From contig OZ018411.1 in assembly GCA_963969595.1 (NCBI GenBank), forward strand, positions 5,520,501 to 5,584,500: DNA of 64,000 nucleotides, written 5' to 3'. The notes under the pieces were generated by a model. That model made no database searches. It had not been told where the DNA came from and saw only the letters and a program-made list of their open reading frames with translations. Made by a program: the position numbers and the translations under genes. Positions 44,808 through 56,329 of this stretch are shown here, piece by piece. This DNA comes from Neckera pumila. Its lineage: Eukaryota > Streptophyta > Bryopsida > Hypnales > Neckeraceae. Every line of letters starts with the position of its first letter. Position 1 is the first letter of the stretch.

Positions 44808-45496
44808 TTAGGCATATTCTTGGTATTTTCTAGTTTGCTATTTATAGAATGATACATAAATTTTGTCAACATTCAAATGTTCTTCACTACAATATGCACT
44901 TGTGGTGAACTTTTCACATATTTTGAGCAAAGATTGTGTTTGATATGAATTTGCTTCATTGTTTCATCAAAAATTCACAATAATTCCAAATTAGAGTTAA
45001 TTATAAAGTGTGTGCAAACCGACACCACCAAAGTACCAAAACTCAAGTCTAATGGAATTTGGTGTCGCGTTTGTTTTGTACTATTCTTAGTTAAGCCTTC
45101 CTCTAACACCAGTTCGCAAACAAAGGACAAACCTTACCATTAACTCTAATATCACCAGAAAGTCTGAAAATTTTGTGACTTGTAGAAAAGAGATAATCTC
45201 ATCTCTGAAAACTAAATTTAACCCTTAAACATTGAGGGGACATCTTGTGGCTGATGAATGACAAGGAATTTCTTATGTAGGACATAAGTGCATCTATTTA
45301 TCCTCAAAATTTTGTTGTGAAAAGGGAAGGTCTTGTACAATACTTCCAATGAGTGTTGTTTTTGCTATTTCTTAAGCCAATCATTCATACGATAATGAAA
45401 AGAGATGATTTCTAGGATCACCCCTTCATCCTTTAATTGTAAAAAATTTCACTCATCTACTATATAGTTGCAAAACGGAAACTTCTAGAGTGAATG
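44808..45496. other. AT-rich DNA, nothing recognised
   Basis: Contains two weakly inverted stretches around GTGTGCAAACCGACACC (45,010) and ACACCAGTTCGCAAAC (45,105) that might be remnants of a small MITE. No coding signal. Confidence 0.35.
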
Positions 45497-45505
45497 GTTT
45501 TGAAT

Positions 45506-45773
45506 GGTCGTGTCTAAAGTAGTGATGGGAGCCTCTTGTGGAGGTAAAGACTAGGATGAATGTAAAAAAAAGACCCCCTATTCTATGCCGTCTTTGTTCA
45601 ATTGTTAACACCTCTCCTAGCTAATTTTGGTCCTCCGATTGCAAATATGAACTCAGAATTTGCAAAAACTTTCATGCGGTGCAAATAAAACGTTCCTGCA
45701 GTTTCTCCGTGGGTAAAACGGGGGGGCAAAACAGCCTCCACAAGAGACTCCCAATACTACTTTAGACACGACC
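45506..45773. mobile_element. Mutator-like MITE with 9-bp target duplication
   Basis: Inverted ends of about 39 bp start GGTCGTGTCTAAAGTAGT on the left and are mirrored on the right. GTTTTGAAT is duplicated at 45,497-45,505 and 45,774-45,782. A 9-bp duplication with long inverted repeats is characteristic of MULEs. The interior (CTAGCTAATTTTGG, GATTGCAAATATGA) is homologous to the element at 46,162-46,395, which has different termini. Confidence 0.75.
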
Positions 45774-45966
45774 GTTTTGAATGATCCTAGGGCCAGCATT
45801 CAGTTTCAGGGTTCAAGGCTAAAGTGGACTCAAAATTCAGTTGATATTGGACCACTCACTCACTCCGTCATTGGACTTACGAGCACTTTAGGTTCCAAGG
45901 GATGAAAAAAAAATTCTTTGTGTGTGTCAACTGTCAACCTGTAGAATGTAACATATAATCATATTG

Positions 45967-46466
45967 TACACAAAATAGTGAAATTAGGTTGCCCCATACT
46001 AATTTCTCAATAGTCTACACTATAGAAGTATTCACTGCTTTTGTACAATGATGTATAGCATAGATTTGTGCACCAATTCAAGGCCTGATTCAAAGAACAA
46101 CATGCACCTTCACATGGAACAAGCATTGATCCATGAGGTCATTTATTTGGAAAAACATTAAATCGTGCCATCCTTTGTGGGCCCAGCAAGGTAAATTCGG
46201 ATTTTACGAGGATAAAAGTATATAAAAGCCCCCTATGATTGAGCCTTGTCTAGGGATACTTACTAGCCCCCCTAGCTAATTTGGGGCCTCTGATTGCAAA
46301 TATGAGTTTAGATTTTGAAAGAAAATAAAATTGTGACAAATAAAAAATTCCAGTGTTTCCCCCGGGATAAATTTGGCCACCAAGGATGGCACGATTTAAC
46401 GTCCTGCATTTATCTGAGGAAAGGCAACCCAATTGACAAGGTGACCTGATTTCACTATTTTGTGTA
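45967..46466. mobile_element. MITE, family TACACAAAATAG, copy 1, with nested element
   Basis: Left end TACACAAAATAGTGAAATTA; right end reversed TACACAAAATAGTGAAATCA. Two other copies lie at about 53,521-53,781 and 60,134-60,243. The element at 46,162-46,395 interrupts it. No ORF. Confidence 0.65.
46162..46395. mobile_element. Nested MITE with ATCGTGCCATCC ends
   Basis: Ends ATCGTGCCATCCTTTGTGG and, reversed, ATCGTGCCATCCTTGGTGG, with TTAA on both sides (46,158-46,161 and 46,396-46,399). The TTAA may be a target duplication or just part of the inverted repeat. The interior is collinear with the Mutator-like MITE at 45,506-45,773. Confidence 0.55.
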
Positions 46467-46479
46467 GATGTCTATTTTT

Positions 46480-46635
46480 ATACTGTCTCCCATACTACGG
46501 ACAATTGTACTCCGTACTAAGTTAGACTTCCTTACTCCCAAGTACGGAGTACTGGACAGTAGAAATACGGAAACTCCGTACTGGACGCGGCTGTAATAAT
46601 AAGAACTACTCTACTCTACTCTACTCTACTATTGA
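46480..46635. repeat. Cluster of TCCGTACT/AGTACGGA motifs and a CTACT microsatellite
   Basis: TCCGTACT or its complement occurs several times between 46,495 and 46,585, including AGTACGGAGTACT. A (CTACT)n run follows at about 46,604-46,632. Possibly part of a decayed foldback. Confidence 0.4.
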
Positions 46636-46639
46636 CTTC

Positions 46640-49600
46640 CTGAACCAGTGTACCCGGCGCCCCCACCGGATGCATAGATAGAACCAATCCTGTCCTCATA
46701 TCATCGTTTATTAGTAAAAAAGGCACTCTTCCAAGTTGAAGATAGAATCTCGGGTAGACTCTGGAATGGCTTGCTTGTTTGCAAGATTCCCAAGTGACTG
46801 GAAGCACAGGATAATACTCGGAAGCACTGAAAATCGTAGAAATTATGAAATTAATCCCTAAGTGGTTTTGAGGACATACTGTGTCTTGTGGACTCATACA
46901 GGACCTGTATTCGCCAAATTCCATGAAGTATTAGCCAAAAATGCAAACTACAAAATTGAAGGTGCAACAGTACTTGATTTTCATATGTTTTTAGAAAAAC
47001 ATTGCAATGCTTATTGTTGAAATGGGATGTTTTCAAACATGCAAAAGTGTGTATTTCTAGAGAAATACGTGTACTGGAGATGCAACTTTGTAATATTTAC
47101 AAAATTAGTAACGTGTCCGATATAGCCAAAAAGAGTGTAGTTTGATAGAAGACTTTCAATGCGCAGTCAACAAAAAATAAACAAAAATTAAATGGATAGT
47201 AAACCATTCACATGCAAGGCTGTCTACATTGCACCTACTGTATGTATAGATGCATTGAAAGACATCCAAAACCATTTAGGAGCTAAGGGGTGGAGCACAA
47301 TGTTGTATAAAATCAAGCAATGGTCCTCCTTGTGCCGTTTTGAAACTCCGTATTAAAGGTGAATACCCCTCAAATCCGCAACCTTTTTCTCATGTTCCCC
47401 TAGTTACTATTATTATAGTGGAAAATTTTCCATATTTTCTTATTGGCAAGTGAATGGAGGTTTCAACGCACCAAAGAATGCAACATTTGGATATTGTATC
47501 TAAAAGTTATGAAGGGTCAAAGTTTTTGGTAGAGGTTCTAAATTCATTTCATCTACATAGGAGCATATTGATTTTGGAGATGTACACATAGTGATGATGG
47601 CAATTTTGGATTAGTGATGCATTTGGGGTTGCCCACTTTATGCCTCCCTAGATGAATTTTCAATTTATTCAAGGATTGGGGTTGGTGAGGCAATTTTGGT
47701 CAGTGTAATGGTCCCTTTGAAAAGAGACTCTTGCCTCATTGGTAAACAATGTTATGAGCTTGCTTGGCGTAATATTTATGGTATAGGGAAAGTAAGGCTT
47801 TATTAACACTAGAAAGATGCACTGGTCAATATGGAAATCATCATTTTGTACTATGTAAATCATTTGTTTAAGAAAAAAATCCGAGAACACTCATTGGAAG
47901 TTAAACTACCATGCAAGACCTCCTCTTTTCACACAAAATTCTAAGGATGAACATCTACACTTATATCTTACATAGCAAGATTCTTTGTCATCTTTTAGAC
48001 ACTTTGTATCCACACAAGATGTTACAAGGCATCTCGAGCAGTACATGAAAACATCATCTTGGGAAAAAATACATTGTTTTGTTACAACAAATTTTTGTTT
48101 GTTCTACCAAAGAAACTTGTTATTTTGTCTTTCAACCAACCACAAGGGCTCCTATTGGCCCAAAGCAAAAAGAATCTCCATCATTATTAATCCAATGAAT
48201 TATTTGTGGAAGGAAAAATAGTTTCGACAGGATCAAATGACATTGTTGTCATTGTCATATAGAAATTTAAGAATTTATCAAGGGAAGGAACATGCCCGTT
48301 CTTTATAGGGTCTACCTCTTAATGGAGGCATCAAGGATGAAATTCACCATCTAGATCTATAAGGCTTATGTCCACTTTGCACTATGTTCCAAGTCTCAAG
48401 TCCCATGGAATTTTCAAAATTTGATTAGTGGAGAGCTAAAACTGGAACTTCGGAATTCACACTACTTCCCAAGTCTAAAGTCCCACATCACCCCAAAATG
48501 TCTACATGGCAATACTTTTGGAGACTATTGGTGCCAAAGAAGATAGTGGGACTTGGAGCCAAATTGGATCTAGCAAAAATGAAACCAAACTTGAATTTGA
48601 GGCCCTAACAATTTGATTGAAAATAAAAACACATATAAAGAATCCTAATAGGTTGAAATTTGTCTAAATTTGTCTAATGCAAATTTGAAGCCAAAAATTT
48701 CCAAAAATTGGATTTTTGACATTTTAACTTTTTTGGGGGCACACATTGTTATATAATATTATACATGAAATAAGTTGAAACTAAAGCTAGAAGTTTGATC
48801 ATCAAACTATAAAGTTCAGAGTTCCATATTTAGTATTTTTTTATTCACTTTTTACAATCCAATAAAATTGAAATTTGACCTTAAACTTGGAGAGTAGGGA
48901 CTTAGTGTGAAGCACCTGTATCATTCATAATCAACCATCAAACTTTTTTTAAACAACATCAATTATTAAAGAAAGAAAGCATTCAAGTTGGAAGTCAAAA
49001 GTCATGACTCTTTAAAGTCGATAATGTACGTATTGGCCGTTAATCTGAGGTGTAGGATCTAGGTAGGGATTTTGAGAAGAATATTTATATAAGGAATTTC
49101 CTTGTATAAATAGAATATAACATATATTATTAGAGAGATATTGAAACAAGCATTCTAAAATGCAAAATTTCATAAAGAGTTCAACTATGAGCTAAATTTA
49201 TGGCTAAACAAAGGAAGTAGAATCTTAGAGAACTACACTTCTAAGGAGATAGAGGGCCATAGTTTTGTTCAATACTTGTTGCATTTGAAGAAATGAATAG
49301 TCCACGGTGGTCTACAAAAAAAAACATATCACAAAAGTGAGCTTGCACTTTAGATTTGGAATCTAGAGCTAAAAGTTACCTTAATAGAAAGGCGTAGGAG
49401 CTTGATTTTGAGATTCATGCATGGAATCAAGTGGTCTTCCAAGAAGAAGTGTGTTTTAGATGTCCAAGAGATCTATAAGTACGATGTCTAGAGATTACTA
49501 TGAGAAGAGGTGATCTCCCTCTTCATTTTTGAACATGGTGAGATTGATGACAGAGCCTGACTATTGCCTTTGTGTTACTATGGAGGGCTTTAAATACTCT

Positions 49601-51076
49601 TTGATACTGGTTGGATGGTATTTCACTCTAGGCTAGGACATTATATAGAGTCTTGATTAGTGAGTCCCGAAGAGAGTCCCAAAGAGAGTCCCAATATGAG
49701 TTTTGAAGTGAGATTGTTTGGGCCTCTCAATTTGATATGAGGTGCTTTCTATAGACAAATTCTTCACCATATTGCCACTTATATGAGCAAAGAGAGAAGT
49801 AAACATTTATGTGGTAGGTGTGAATTCATACCTTCTCTACTCAAGAGCCGAGAGCCATAAAAATCAACGCCAATGAGAGTTTCAAAATTTAATAAGACCA
49901 AGGATTGTAATTTTGCACTCAAAGTTTTAAAGTCAAGGGAGAGTATGACTTGGACAACACTCCATGGCAATAAAAATGCACATATTTTGAGTTTCCTAGA
50001 ACTTGCATTAAGTTGGCTCGAAGAATTAGGCTTGATGCAAATTTTGGGAGGACTCTTAGGCCTAAATGCTTATAGCCAATCATTTTCAAATAAATTTCAT
50101 TATAAATTGCTTTCATTTAAAAAATGTATTAAACTGTAGAGTAAGGGACTTTGTAACGCCCTCCTTTGTTGCATTACCTAGCTCTATAGGTTGGGCTTTG
50201 AAAGACAAGCAATGAACCGGCTTCAAGAAGTTTTCTCCAAAGCTTCTCAATTTCAATACAAAGAAGGGTTGAATGTGACATTTCATGACTTACAAGATAA
50301 CTCTAGTATAGAATCAATGAGGCAAAACAACAAGCCATTCCTAAGCCTTACTTCTTCACTCGTAACCAACTTGTTCAGAATGCAATTCACTGAATGAAGT
50401 CCATTCACTTTTTGAGATACTTCTTGGCTCTTTTCCCTTGGAATCTCATCTTTTAAGAAGCTTTAGTACATGTCTATGGACACTGATAGGAAGCTATTAC
50501 CTTTCACTTCAAATATTTATAAGAATTTCAAAATAAAGAATTTTAAGATAAAAACAATTTCATTGAATTTTTTCCAAAAGGCTAATCAACCCAAAACCAT
50601 GATTCTTTTTTAATCATTTTGGAGAAGTAGTGAGCTATTTCTTCAATATTTGGGTGGTATTTGATGATATTTATATCAAGATTAAGTAAAATCTGACTAT
50701 TAGTCTTCAAAAACAATGAAAATTTTACCTAGGTATTACCAAAAAAAATGAAAATTCCCTTCTAAATAAAATAGCCAAAGTCAATTGGCAAAAAATTGTG
50801 CATAAATAAACATTGACTGATTGACTCAAACAAAACAACTGTGGTTCTTGATAGTAGAAGAAGGCAAATTCTTCAAGGGAAGGAAATGGGAATAGATTGT
50901 GTTCCCTTATAAAGAATTTCTCATTAGCCGCCAAGGTCAACTTTGTTTCAATATTACCTCAAAAGTTGCTACTTTTCAAGTTTGATCCTAGCATAACATT
51001 GTATAACTAGGCAATGATCCTCCTCCATGCTCAGAAAATATTATGCTTTGCAAGATACCTAGGAGGGACTTATTAG
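46640..51076. other. Repeat-derived AT-rich DNA with no recognised gene
   Basis: Holds repeat R3 copy 2 (about 47,385-47,645, matching 18,690-18,960). Next to it, a stretch at about 47,655-47,760 resembles 52,483-52,600 (TCAAGGATT, GCCTCATTGGTAAAC). ORFs of up to 102 codons (46,616-46,924 minus, 49,873-50,139 plus, 50,191-50,397 plus) have no motif I can name. Confidence 0.4.
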
Positions 51077-51705
51077 TTAACCCCTAAAAGCCCATTGTTC
51101 CTTGGGGGGACAAATGCATTTTCGGGCAGGTACCTACGGGCTAAAATTTTCTCCTGGTTTTCTGAAACTTTTTTGGTAGGTAGAAAAACTAATTAGTTTC
51201 ATGGGAATATAATTTTTTTCACAATTTGTGCCCGGGAACAAAAGTTATGACCAAATAAGCTCAAAACAGGGGACGGTGGGCAACAAAAAAAATTTGCATT
51301 TTTTTTTTTTTTTTTAGTATTTTTTTTCTTTTTAGTATTTTTTTTCTCATAGATAATATTTTTGTCTATCTAAAAAGCTTTGATTTATTTCACTTGGATT
51401 TGTTATGAGAAAGTTTTGGACATTCTTGTTTTTTGGGCAGTTAGAGTATCTTTTTGAAAAAAATAACTTGTGGGATTCATTTCTCAATGCAATTTTTCAA
51501 ATTTTTCAAATTTTTTTTTTGTATGGTTAAGTTCACTTGCTAGAACAATCTGACCATTGGGATTAGTGCATTTTAATTCCATCTAAAATATATGAATATT
51601 TTAGATTTTCCTCCTATCTCATACTTACTTCTACTTAACAATTTTTTTAATAATGAAAATTAAATTTTTTTGAATTTTTTTTGGAATAGATTGTCAACTC
51701 AATTT

Positions 51706-52168
51706 TCCACTATCAATACCTTAAATCAGGCTGTTTGTTTGTTTGTTTGTTTGTTTGTTTGTTTGTTTGTTTGTTTGTTTGTTTATTTGTTTGTTTGTTT
51801 GTTTGTTTGTTTGTTTGTTTGTTTGTTTGTTTGTTTGTTTGTTTGTTTGTTTGTTTGTTTGTTTTGTTTTGTTTGTAGCATGGACAACTTCTTGACCGTG
51901 CGTCCCCCGGCCGTGTGCTTGGTATCGTCAGAAAGCTCTCGCCGAGGAGGGGTGCACCGGCTTGGTCTCGTGGCGTTTGGAGCGGTGGTGCAAAAGTTAT
52001 TGAATTTCAAAGTATTTATTGATTAAAAAATTAGAAAATTACTTTTACTTTGATTTTGGTGGCGTTCTTGGTACTGGAAGTGGAACCGGGAGTAGAACTG
52101 GGAGTAGAATTGGAAGTAGAACTAGGAGTGGAACCGGGAGTAGATGAAAATTGGGCCAACGGCACAGG
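51706..52168 (-). mobile_element. (TTTG)n-linked insertion, possible retroposed fragment
   Basis: Absent from the other TTAA copies; the joins lie near 51,706 and 52,168. It contains a TTTG run of roughly 35 units (51,732-51,875), then about 290 bp of GC-richer unique sequence. A GGGAGTAGAAC-type minisatellite lies at 52,075-52,145. Read on the minus strand the order is minisatellite, unique sequence, CAAA tail, as a retroposon with a simple-sequence 3' end would show. No known element recognised. Confidence 0.45.
51732..51875. repeat. TTTG microsatellite, about 35 units
   Basis: Nearly perfect tetranucleotide run with one TTTA interruption near 51,783 and a TTTTG change at the right end. 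The long ORFs on both strands here are simply translations of this run. Confidence 0.95.
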
Positions 52169-52478
52169 GTCATACTAATAAACATTTAAAGCTCAAAACT
52201 CTGTAGTGTAAAAATTTTAAGTTAAAAATGTTCAAAGTCAAAAAATCCAGTCCCACAATGTGCTGAAAAATTTATTTTTTTCACTTTAAACGTAGATATC
52301 TTGCAATCTGTGTAGTCAAAAATTCTGAAATTTTTTCCACACATTCTCATACTAGTTAGGTGTAAGATCCTACAGTTAGATCTGCAAAAAAAATATTTTT
52401 AATTGTTTTTCACTCTTTGCTAAAAAAATGACAGTTTGGGGTGTTTTTTGGCAAAAAAAAGCCTTGGGCCTTTAGGGG

Positions 52479-53517
52479 TTAATTCAAGGATTATAGTTGG
52501 TTGAAGAGCCATATAAGACAATTTTGTTCATTATAGGGCTCCCTTTTCAAGGATAGAAACTACTGCCTCATTCAACCTCATTGGTAAACTAGGTAACTTA
52601 AGCAATTCCTGAATCTTTGAGAATGCTAAGGTAGAAGCACCTAAATATAATAGGAGTGGTTTATGGACATCTAGAAAAGGACCCAAATCCACGTGTGGTG
52701 GATCCAAAGTGGACAGGTGGGGGCCCAAAGTAGACAAGAAGGATTCCAAGAAGTTGTCCTAATCATGAAGGAGATTCTTGCGTTGGTCAATCACATGTGT
52801 GTGATCCAAGCTTACAATGTGTTGCTTTTTAGTGTCCGTGCCCACTTTGGTGTTAGTCTAGTGGTCCATAGTAGGTGCTTCTACATAATTCTTTTAAAAA
52901 ATTTGTATTATATTCATATAAGCTCGGAAAAACACAAAACCAATTTTGTTGGTTTCTTGAACCATCTCCTAACAAGTGCATATCATTTTATTCTATAGCT
53001 ACCTTCAAGATGTGCACATCTTAAACAAGTGTCACATTTAGGTGCTTCTACCTTACCGGTATTACCACACGCACAGCACCAGTTCAGCAACCACAAGTGT
53101 CCTTCCCACCGGCCTGGGACCCGGGGTCTCCACTCGTAATCAATACGGATCACTGTCCTGATAATGAAGTGAATACATCCTCCCCACTCGAGCGCCAGAC
53201 AGCCTGCCCTTTCATTTGTGGACTAATAAATCATGTGGAGGCAGGGTCGCTGAAGCCCAGCCCAGCCCAGCCCAGCTTCGGAACGAAGTCAAACAGAAAA
53301 TTAAGTTTCTACAGAACAAGCCGAAAGCCCGAAACAGGACTGCTGACTGAACTTTTATTCCCGAGGAAAGAAAATGACGTGTTCGTGGCCTTCGACGCGC
53401 ACAATGGCACGGGAGCTCGAACTCAACCGAAAGCCCCCCACGGGACTTACTAGCGTGAACGCCCCGGGCACGCTTGCAAAGCCAGGTCCCGCGTGCACGA
53501 GCTACGAGCTACGAGTA
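52479..53517. other. Unrecognised DNA with a GC-richer segment
   Basis: 52,483-52,600 resembles 47,655-47,760. 53,040-53,517 is GC-richer and contains a CCCAG tandem run (near 53,258-53,278). A 118-codon ORF (53,097-53,453) has no recognisable domain and I do not call it. Confidence 0.35.
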
Positions 53518-53520
53518 CAG

Positions 53521-53781
53521 CACACTGAATAGGGAAATTAGGTTGCCCCTCACTCACGAACATATTGCTTTCCTGCACACTATAGAAATACTTAGTGTTA
53601 CTGTACAAGGATGCAGTAATTTTCAGCAACCTCGAAACATGTTTGTGGCATGGGTTGGTGCACCAACCGGTCCAGGGAATCACGTGCACCTCCCCATGGA
53701 CAAGCGGTCAATCACCAAGTTATTTTTCTGGGTAAAGACAACCTAATTGTGTAGGCAACCTAATTTCACTATTGTGTGTAG
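53521..53781. mobile_element. MITE, family TACACAAAATAG, copy 2
   Basis: Left end near CACACTGAATAGGGAAATTA; right end reversed CTACACACAATAGTGAAATT, followed by AGGTTGCC on both sides. Interior shares ACACTATAGAA.TA and GTTGGTGCACCAA-type stretches with copy 1. The left terminus is decayed. Confidence 0.5.
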
Positions 53782-55195
53782 TTACAAGTGTAAAGAAGTG
53801 CTACGAGCTTTTCATGGGGGTCGAGAGTTTTGTTCCAACGATGGATGTAAAAAGCTCCCCCAACTATGTAAAATTCTTTCGTCGAGGATGTGGTCCTTTG
53901 GTTCTGTGTACTTTTTCCTTTATCAATGGAATTTGTCCATGTGTTTCAACAAGAAGAAAACAAAAACAAAGAAAACTCCTCCTATTGTGGGCCGTTAATT
54001 ATGAATTTCAGGTCCTCACTTTCCTAATTCGAAGTTTCTGATACCAGTTGAAAAAATAAAAAATAAAAAAATTTCAACTCTTTTCCATGGTGACAGATCA
54101 TGGAGAAATCGCGAACCTCCAACTACTACTAAATTTGGAGTATGAATCTCCAAATTTCCAAACCTTATCAAATACTTGCCGTGGCTCCTGCGTTTTTCCT
54201 GAGGTAAACGTTTGAAATTTTTTACCTTCCCGAAGAAGAAGGCTCGTTACATTCCTGTCGTCATAAGTTCTTCCAGTGGAGTTCCGTCTGCCTTCAGCAG
54301 TCGGGAGTTCCCACTTGCGGAATCCGCGGATTCGGGGGGTAGGATCTGGACCCGGTCGCACCCACCTGCTCGAACTTAGCGTCTTCCTTAGCGCCGCATT
54401 TGCTTCGAAAGGACCATCGTGACATCGTCCGTCTCATCAGTCTCATAAGAATTGGGTGCGCTGCAGAGGAAGTTGCAGCAGCTTCCTGTCCTTCGAGGGT
54501 CTGTTTCGGAGTTCTGTTGTGTGACTGCTGGGCTGGGGAGTTGGAGCCCTCAACTGTTTGGTAAACGCCTTACCGACTGGCTGGGGTCTGCCAGCGGGGG
54601 TCTTCGTCTTCTAGTCCTCGTCTCGCCTTCACAACCGTGTTTTTTTTGGCTCTTGCCGCGGCTCTCTCGACGTGCTGGTACTTGTAAGTCACATCTCTCT
54701 CTCTCTCGTCTCAAACACAACAGTCTTTCCCTTGCGTTTCTAGACCTCCGCTTACTAACAGCTTCTGCTTCTCGTCCTTTCGGGTACTGCTAGTGTCATT
54801 CTTCGGACCCTATTCTTTCGCACTGCTCTTTCTCCTCCTTATTTCGCACGCTTCCCTTCTTGTGGGAGCCAATTTGTTGGGAAAAGGTAGGCTAGATAGT
54901 AGGTTTTGCGTCTCGTTGCACGTCCTTGTTTATCGCCTTTGGGATCTCTTGGAGGTACTTTGTGAAGCGCTGCAGAGGTCGGTGCGAATTCTCGCTGGAA
55001 GGTGATTCTTTGGGGAAACTGTAGTCCTAGGCAGGTGGTTGCAGGGCGAATTCGTCACGAGAACGAGAGCGGCGGATGTTTGGTATCTATCGCCCGGGTG
55101 GGTGCTTTTGAATCGAGATATATCTTATTGAGAGGTTTTGGTAGACAAGGGTTTCCCGTGACAGGGCTGGGGAAGCAGCTGGGTTGGTGGTCATC
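53782..55195 (+). promoter_or_regulatory. Upstream and leader region of the LEA_2 gene
   Basis: From about 54,360 base composition rises sharply and CT-rich runs appear (TCTCTCTCTCTCG at 54,692), typical of plant 5' leaders. ORFs at 54,452-54,793 and 54,793-55,005 have no known domain and are more likely leader sequence or upstream ORFs. 53,782-54,360 shows nothing specific. No TATA box can be assigned with confidence. Confidence 0.35.
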
Positions 55196-55957
55196 ATGAC
55201 GACCAAATTCATGAGCAACATGTCTCGAACGTTCAGCAACAGCGGGTTTTCGCGCACGTACTCGAGCACGCCGAAGCCGTTCCACTTCACGAAGCTTCAC
55301 CAGGGCAACGCGTCTACGCTTCCGAATCCCGCCACGGGGCCGAAGCCGAGGCGCGACCGCCGCAGCTCTGGCATGGCCGTGTTCTGCTGTTGCTTCACGG
55401 GTTGCGTGTCCATGCTCATCACGGCCACGATCGCACTCGGCATCGCGGCGCTCATCATCTGGCTGGTGTTGCGTCCCATCCACACACCCACCTACGACCT
55501 CAGCGACGTCACAATCTCCAAGTTCAACTACACGGCTGGCACGCCCAACCCCACGCTCGACGCGGCCGCCAACTACAACATTATCAGCTACAACGGCAAC
55601 GGCAAGATCGGCATCAAGTACAACTCCATCGACGTCGACACGTCGTACCAAGGCCAGGTGTTCAACCACCAGACCATTCCGGGATTCTACCACGGCCACC
55701 GCAAAAACGTCACCATTCCCGGGAACTTCACGACCACCGGGTTCGCTATGGATGCTGCGAAGGGGGCGTTGCTGCAAGCGGACATTGTGAATCAAAACGT
55801 ACCGCTCCTGATTCGTGTGAACGTGAAGGCGCGACTGAAAGTGGGCGCTCTGACGACGCCGACGTTCAACGTGCACGTGAACTGTGACGTCGGGATTTCG
55901 CCGGCCACGGCCACGCAGCCGGCGGCTGTGCTTAGGAAGACGTGCAAGAGGGTATAA
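55196..55957 (+). CDS. LEA_2 / NDR1-HIN1-like membrane protein, single exon, 253 aa
   Basis: Family members sit in the plasma membrane with a short cytosolic N-terminus and an extracellular LEA_2 beta-domain; they are linked to stress and defence responses. Here a basic N-terminus (KPRRDRR at about 50-56) precedes a Cys-rich juxtamembrane CCCFTGC and one hydrophobic segment (about 63-92, MLITATIALGIAALIIWLVL). This is followed by RPIHTPTYDLSDVTISKFNYT, the hallmark start of the outer domain. Conserved features include the central IGIKYNSIDVDTSYQGQ (cf. IGIYYD/LEAxVxYKGQ), FYHGHRKN and the C-terminal VHVNCDVGI. The first ATG is at 55,196; 253 aa is normal for the family. Codon use is strongly C/G-ending, unlike the AT-rich surroundings. 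No intron in the CDS. Confidence 0.85.
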   Translation: MTTKFMSNMSRTFSNSGFSRTYSSTPKPFHFTKLHQGNASTLPNPATGPKPRRDRRSSGMAVFCCCFTGCVSMLITATIALGIAALIIWLVLRPIHTPTYDLSDVTISKFNYTAGTPNPTLDAAANYNIISYNGNGKIGIKYNSIDVDTSYQGQVFNHQTIPGFYHGHRKNVTIPGNFTTTGFAMDAAKGALLQADIVNQNVPLLIRVNVKARLKVGALTTPTFNVHVNCDVGISPATATQPAAVLRKTCKRV

Positions 55958-55987
55958 TGAAATCTACGAATTCATGCTTAAACATCT

Positions 55988-56329
55988 ATGAATTCGAAGT
56001 GCGCTTCTCTGTTCAATTACGCCACAGGGAATCCAGCTCTCCAAGTGCATGGTTCGATGATTCTTGGGCATCCCCTGCTGGAGCAGACTGCCGACCTGAG
56101 ATGCCGAGGGAAGAGGATTCAGTGCAAAAACCAGGTCATAGGGTTCGGACCAGATGGAAGGAAACCTGTCTGTGCAGTTGTATGTGATGAAGACGACGTA
56201 ATTTGCGACCCTGGTTTCAACGAAACGGTTTTGGAAATGAAGCTTGAGGAGGCCGGATTCAGGCCGTTTGTTATGGTGATGTGCACGAACTCGGAAACGA
56301 AGCTTCATACTATGATGCGCTTCGACTAG
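55988..56329 (+). CDS. Unidentified 113-codon ORF just downstream of the LEA_2 gene
   Basis: Opens 30 bp after the LEA_2 stop codon. It contains paired cysteines (LRCRGKRIQCKNQ, VCAVVCDEDDVICDPGF) and a mixed hydrophilic composition, but I recognise no family. It may be translated, part of another gene's exon, or simply an open stretch in the LEA_2 3' UTR. A 114-codon minus-strand frame overlaps it, which lowers confidence. Confidence 0.25.
   Translation: MNSKCASLFNYATGNPALQVHGSMILGHPLLEQTADLRCRGKRIQCKNQVIGFGPDGRKPVCAVVCDEDDVICDPGFNETVLEMKLEEAGFRPFVMVMCTNSETKLHTMMRFD

Larger units (their letters stand above)
51081..52478 (+). mobile_element. TTAA-flanked piggyBac-like MITE, copy 6, carrying a later insertion
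   Basis: Perfect TTAA at 51,077-51,080 and 52,479-52,482; ends CCCCTAAAAGCCC and GGGCCTTTAGGGG. Apart from an insert of about 460 bp (51,706-52,168), it is collinear with 8,895-9,816. Confidence 0.7.

Noticed and set aside
51670..52026. 118-codon ORF rich in Cys-Leu-Phe-Val and its antisense Thr-Asn-Lys-Gln frame
   Set aside because: Both are translations of the TTTG microsatellite.
55055..55887. Long ORFs of 273 codons (minus) and 165 codons (plus) across the LEA_2 gene
   Set aside because: They are shadow frames caused by GC-rich third positions in the LEA_2 CDS; their translations are low-complexity Arg/His-rich.
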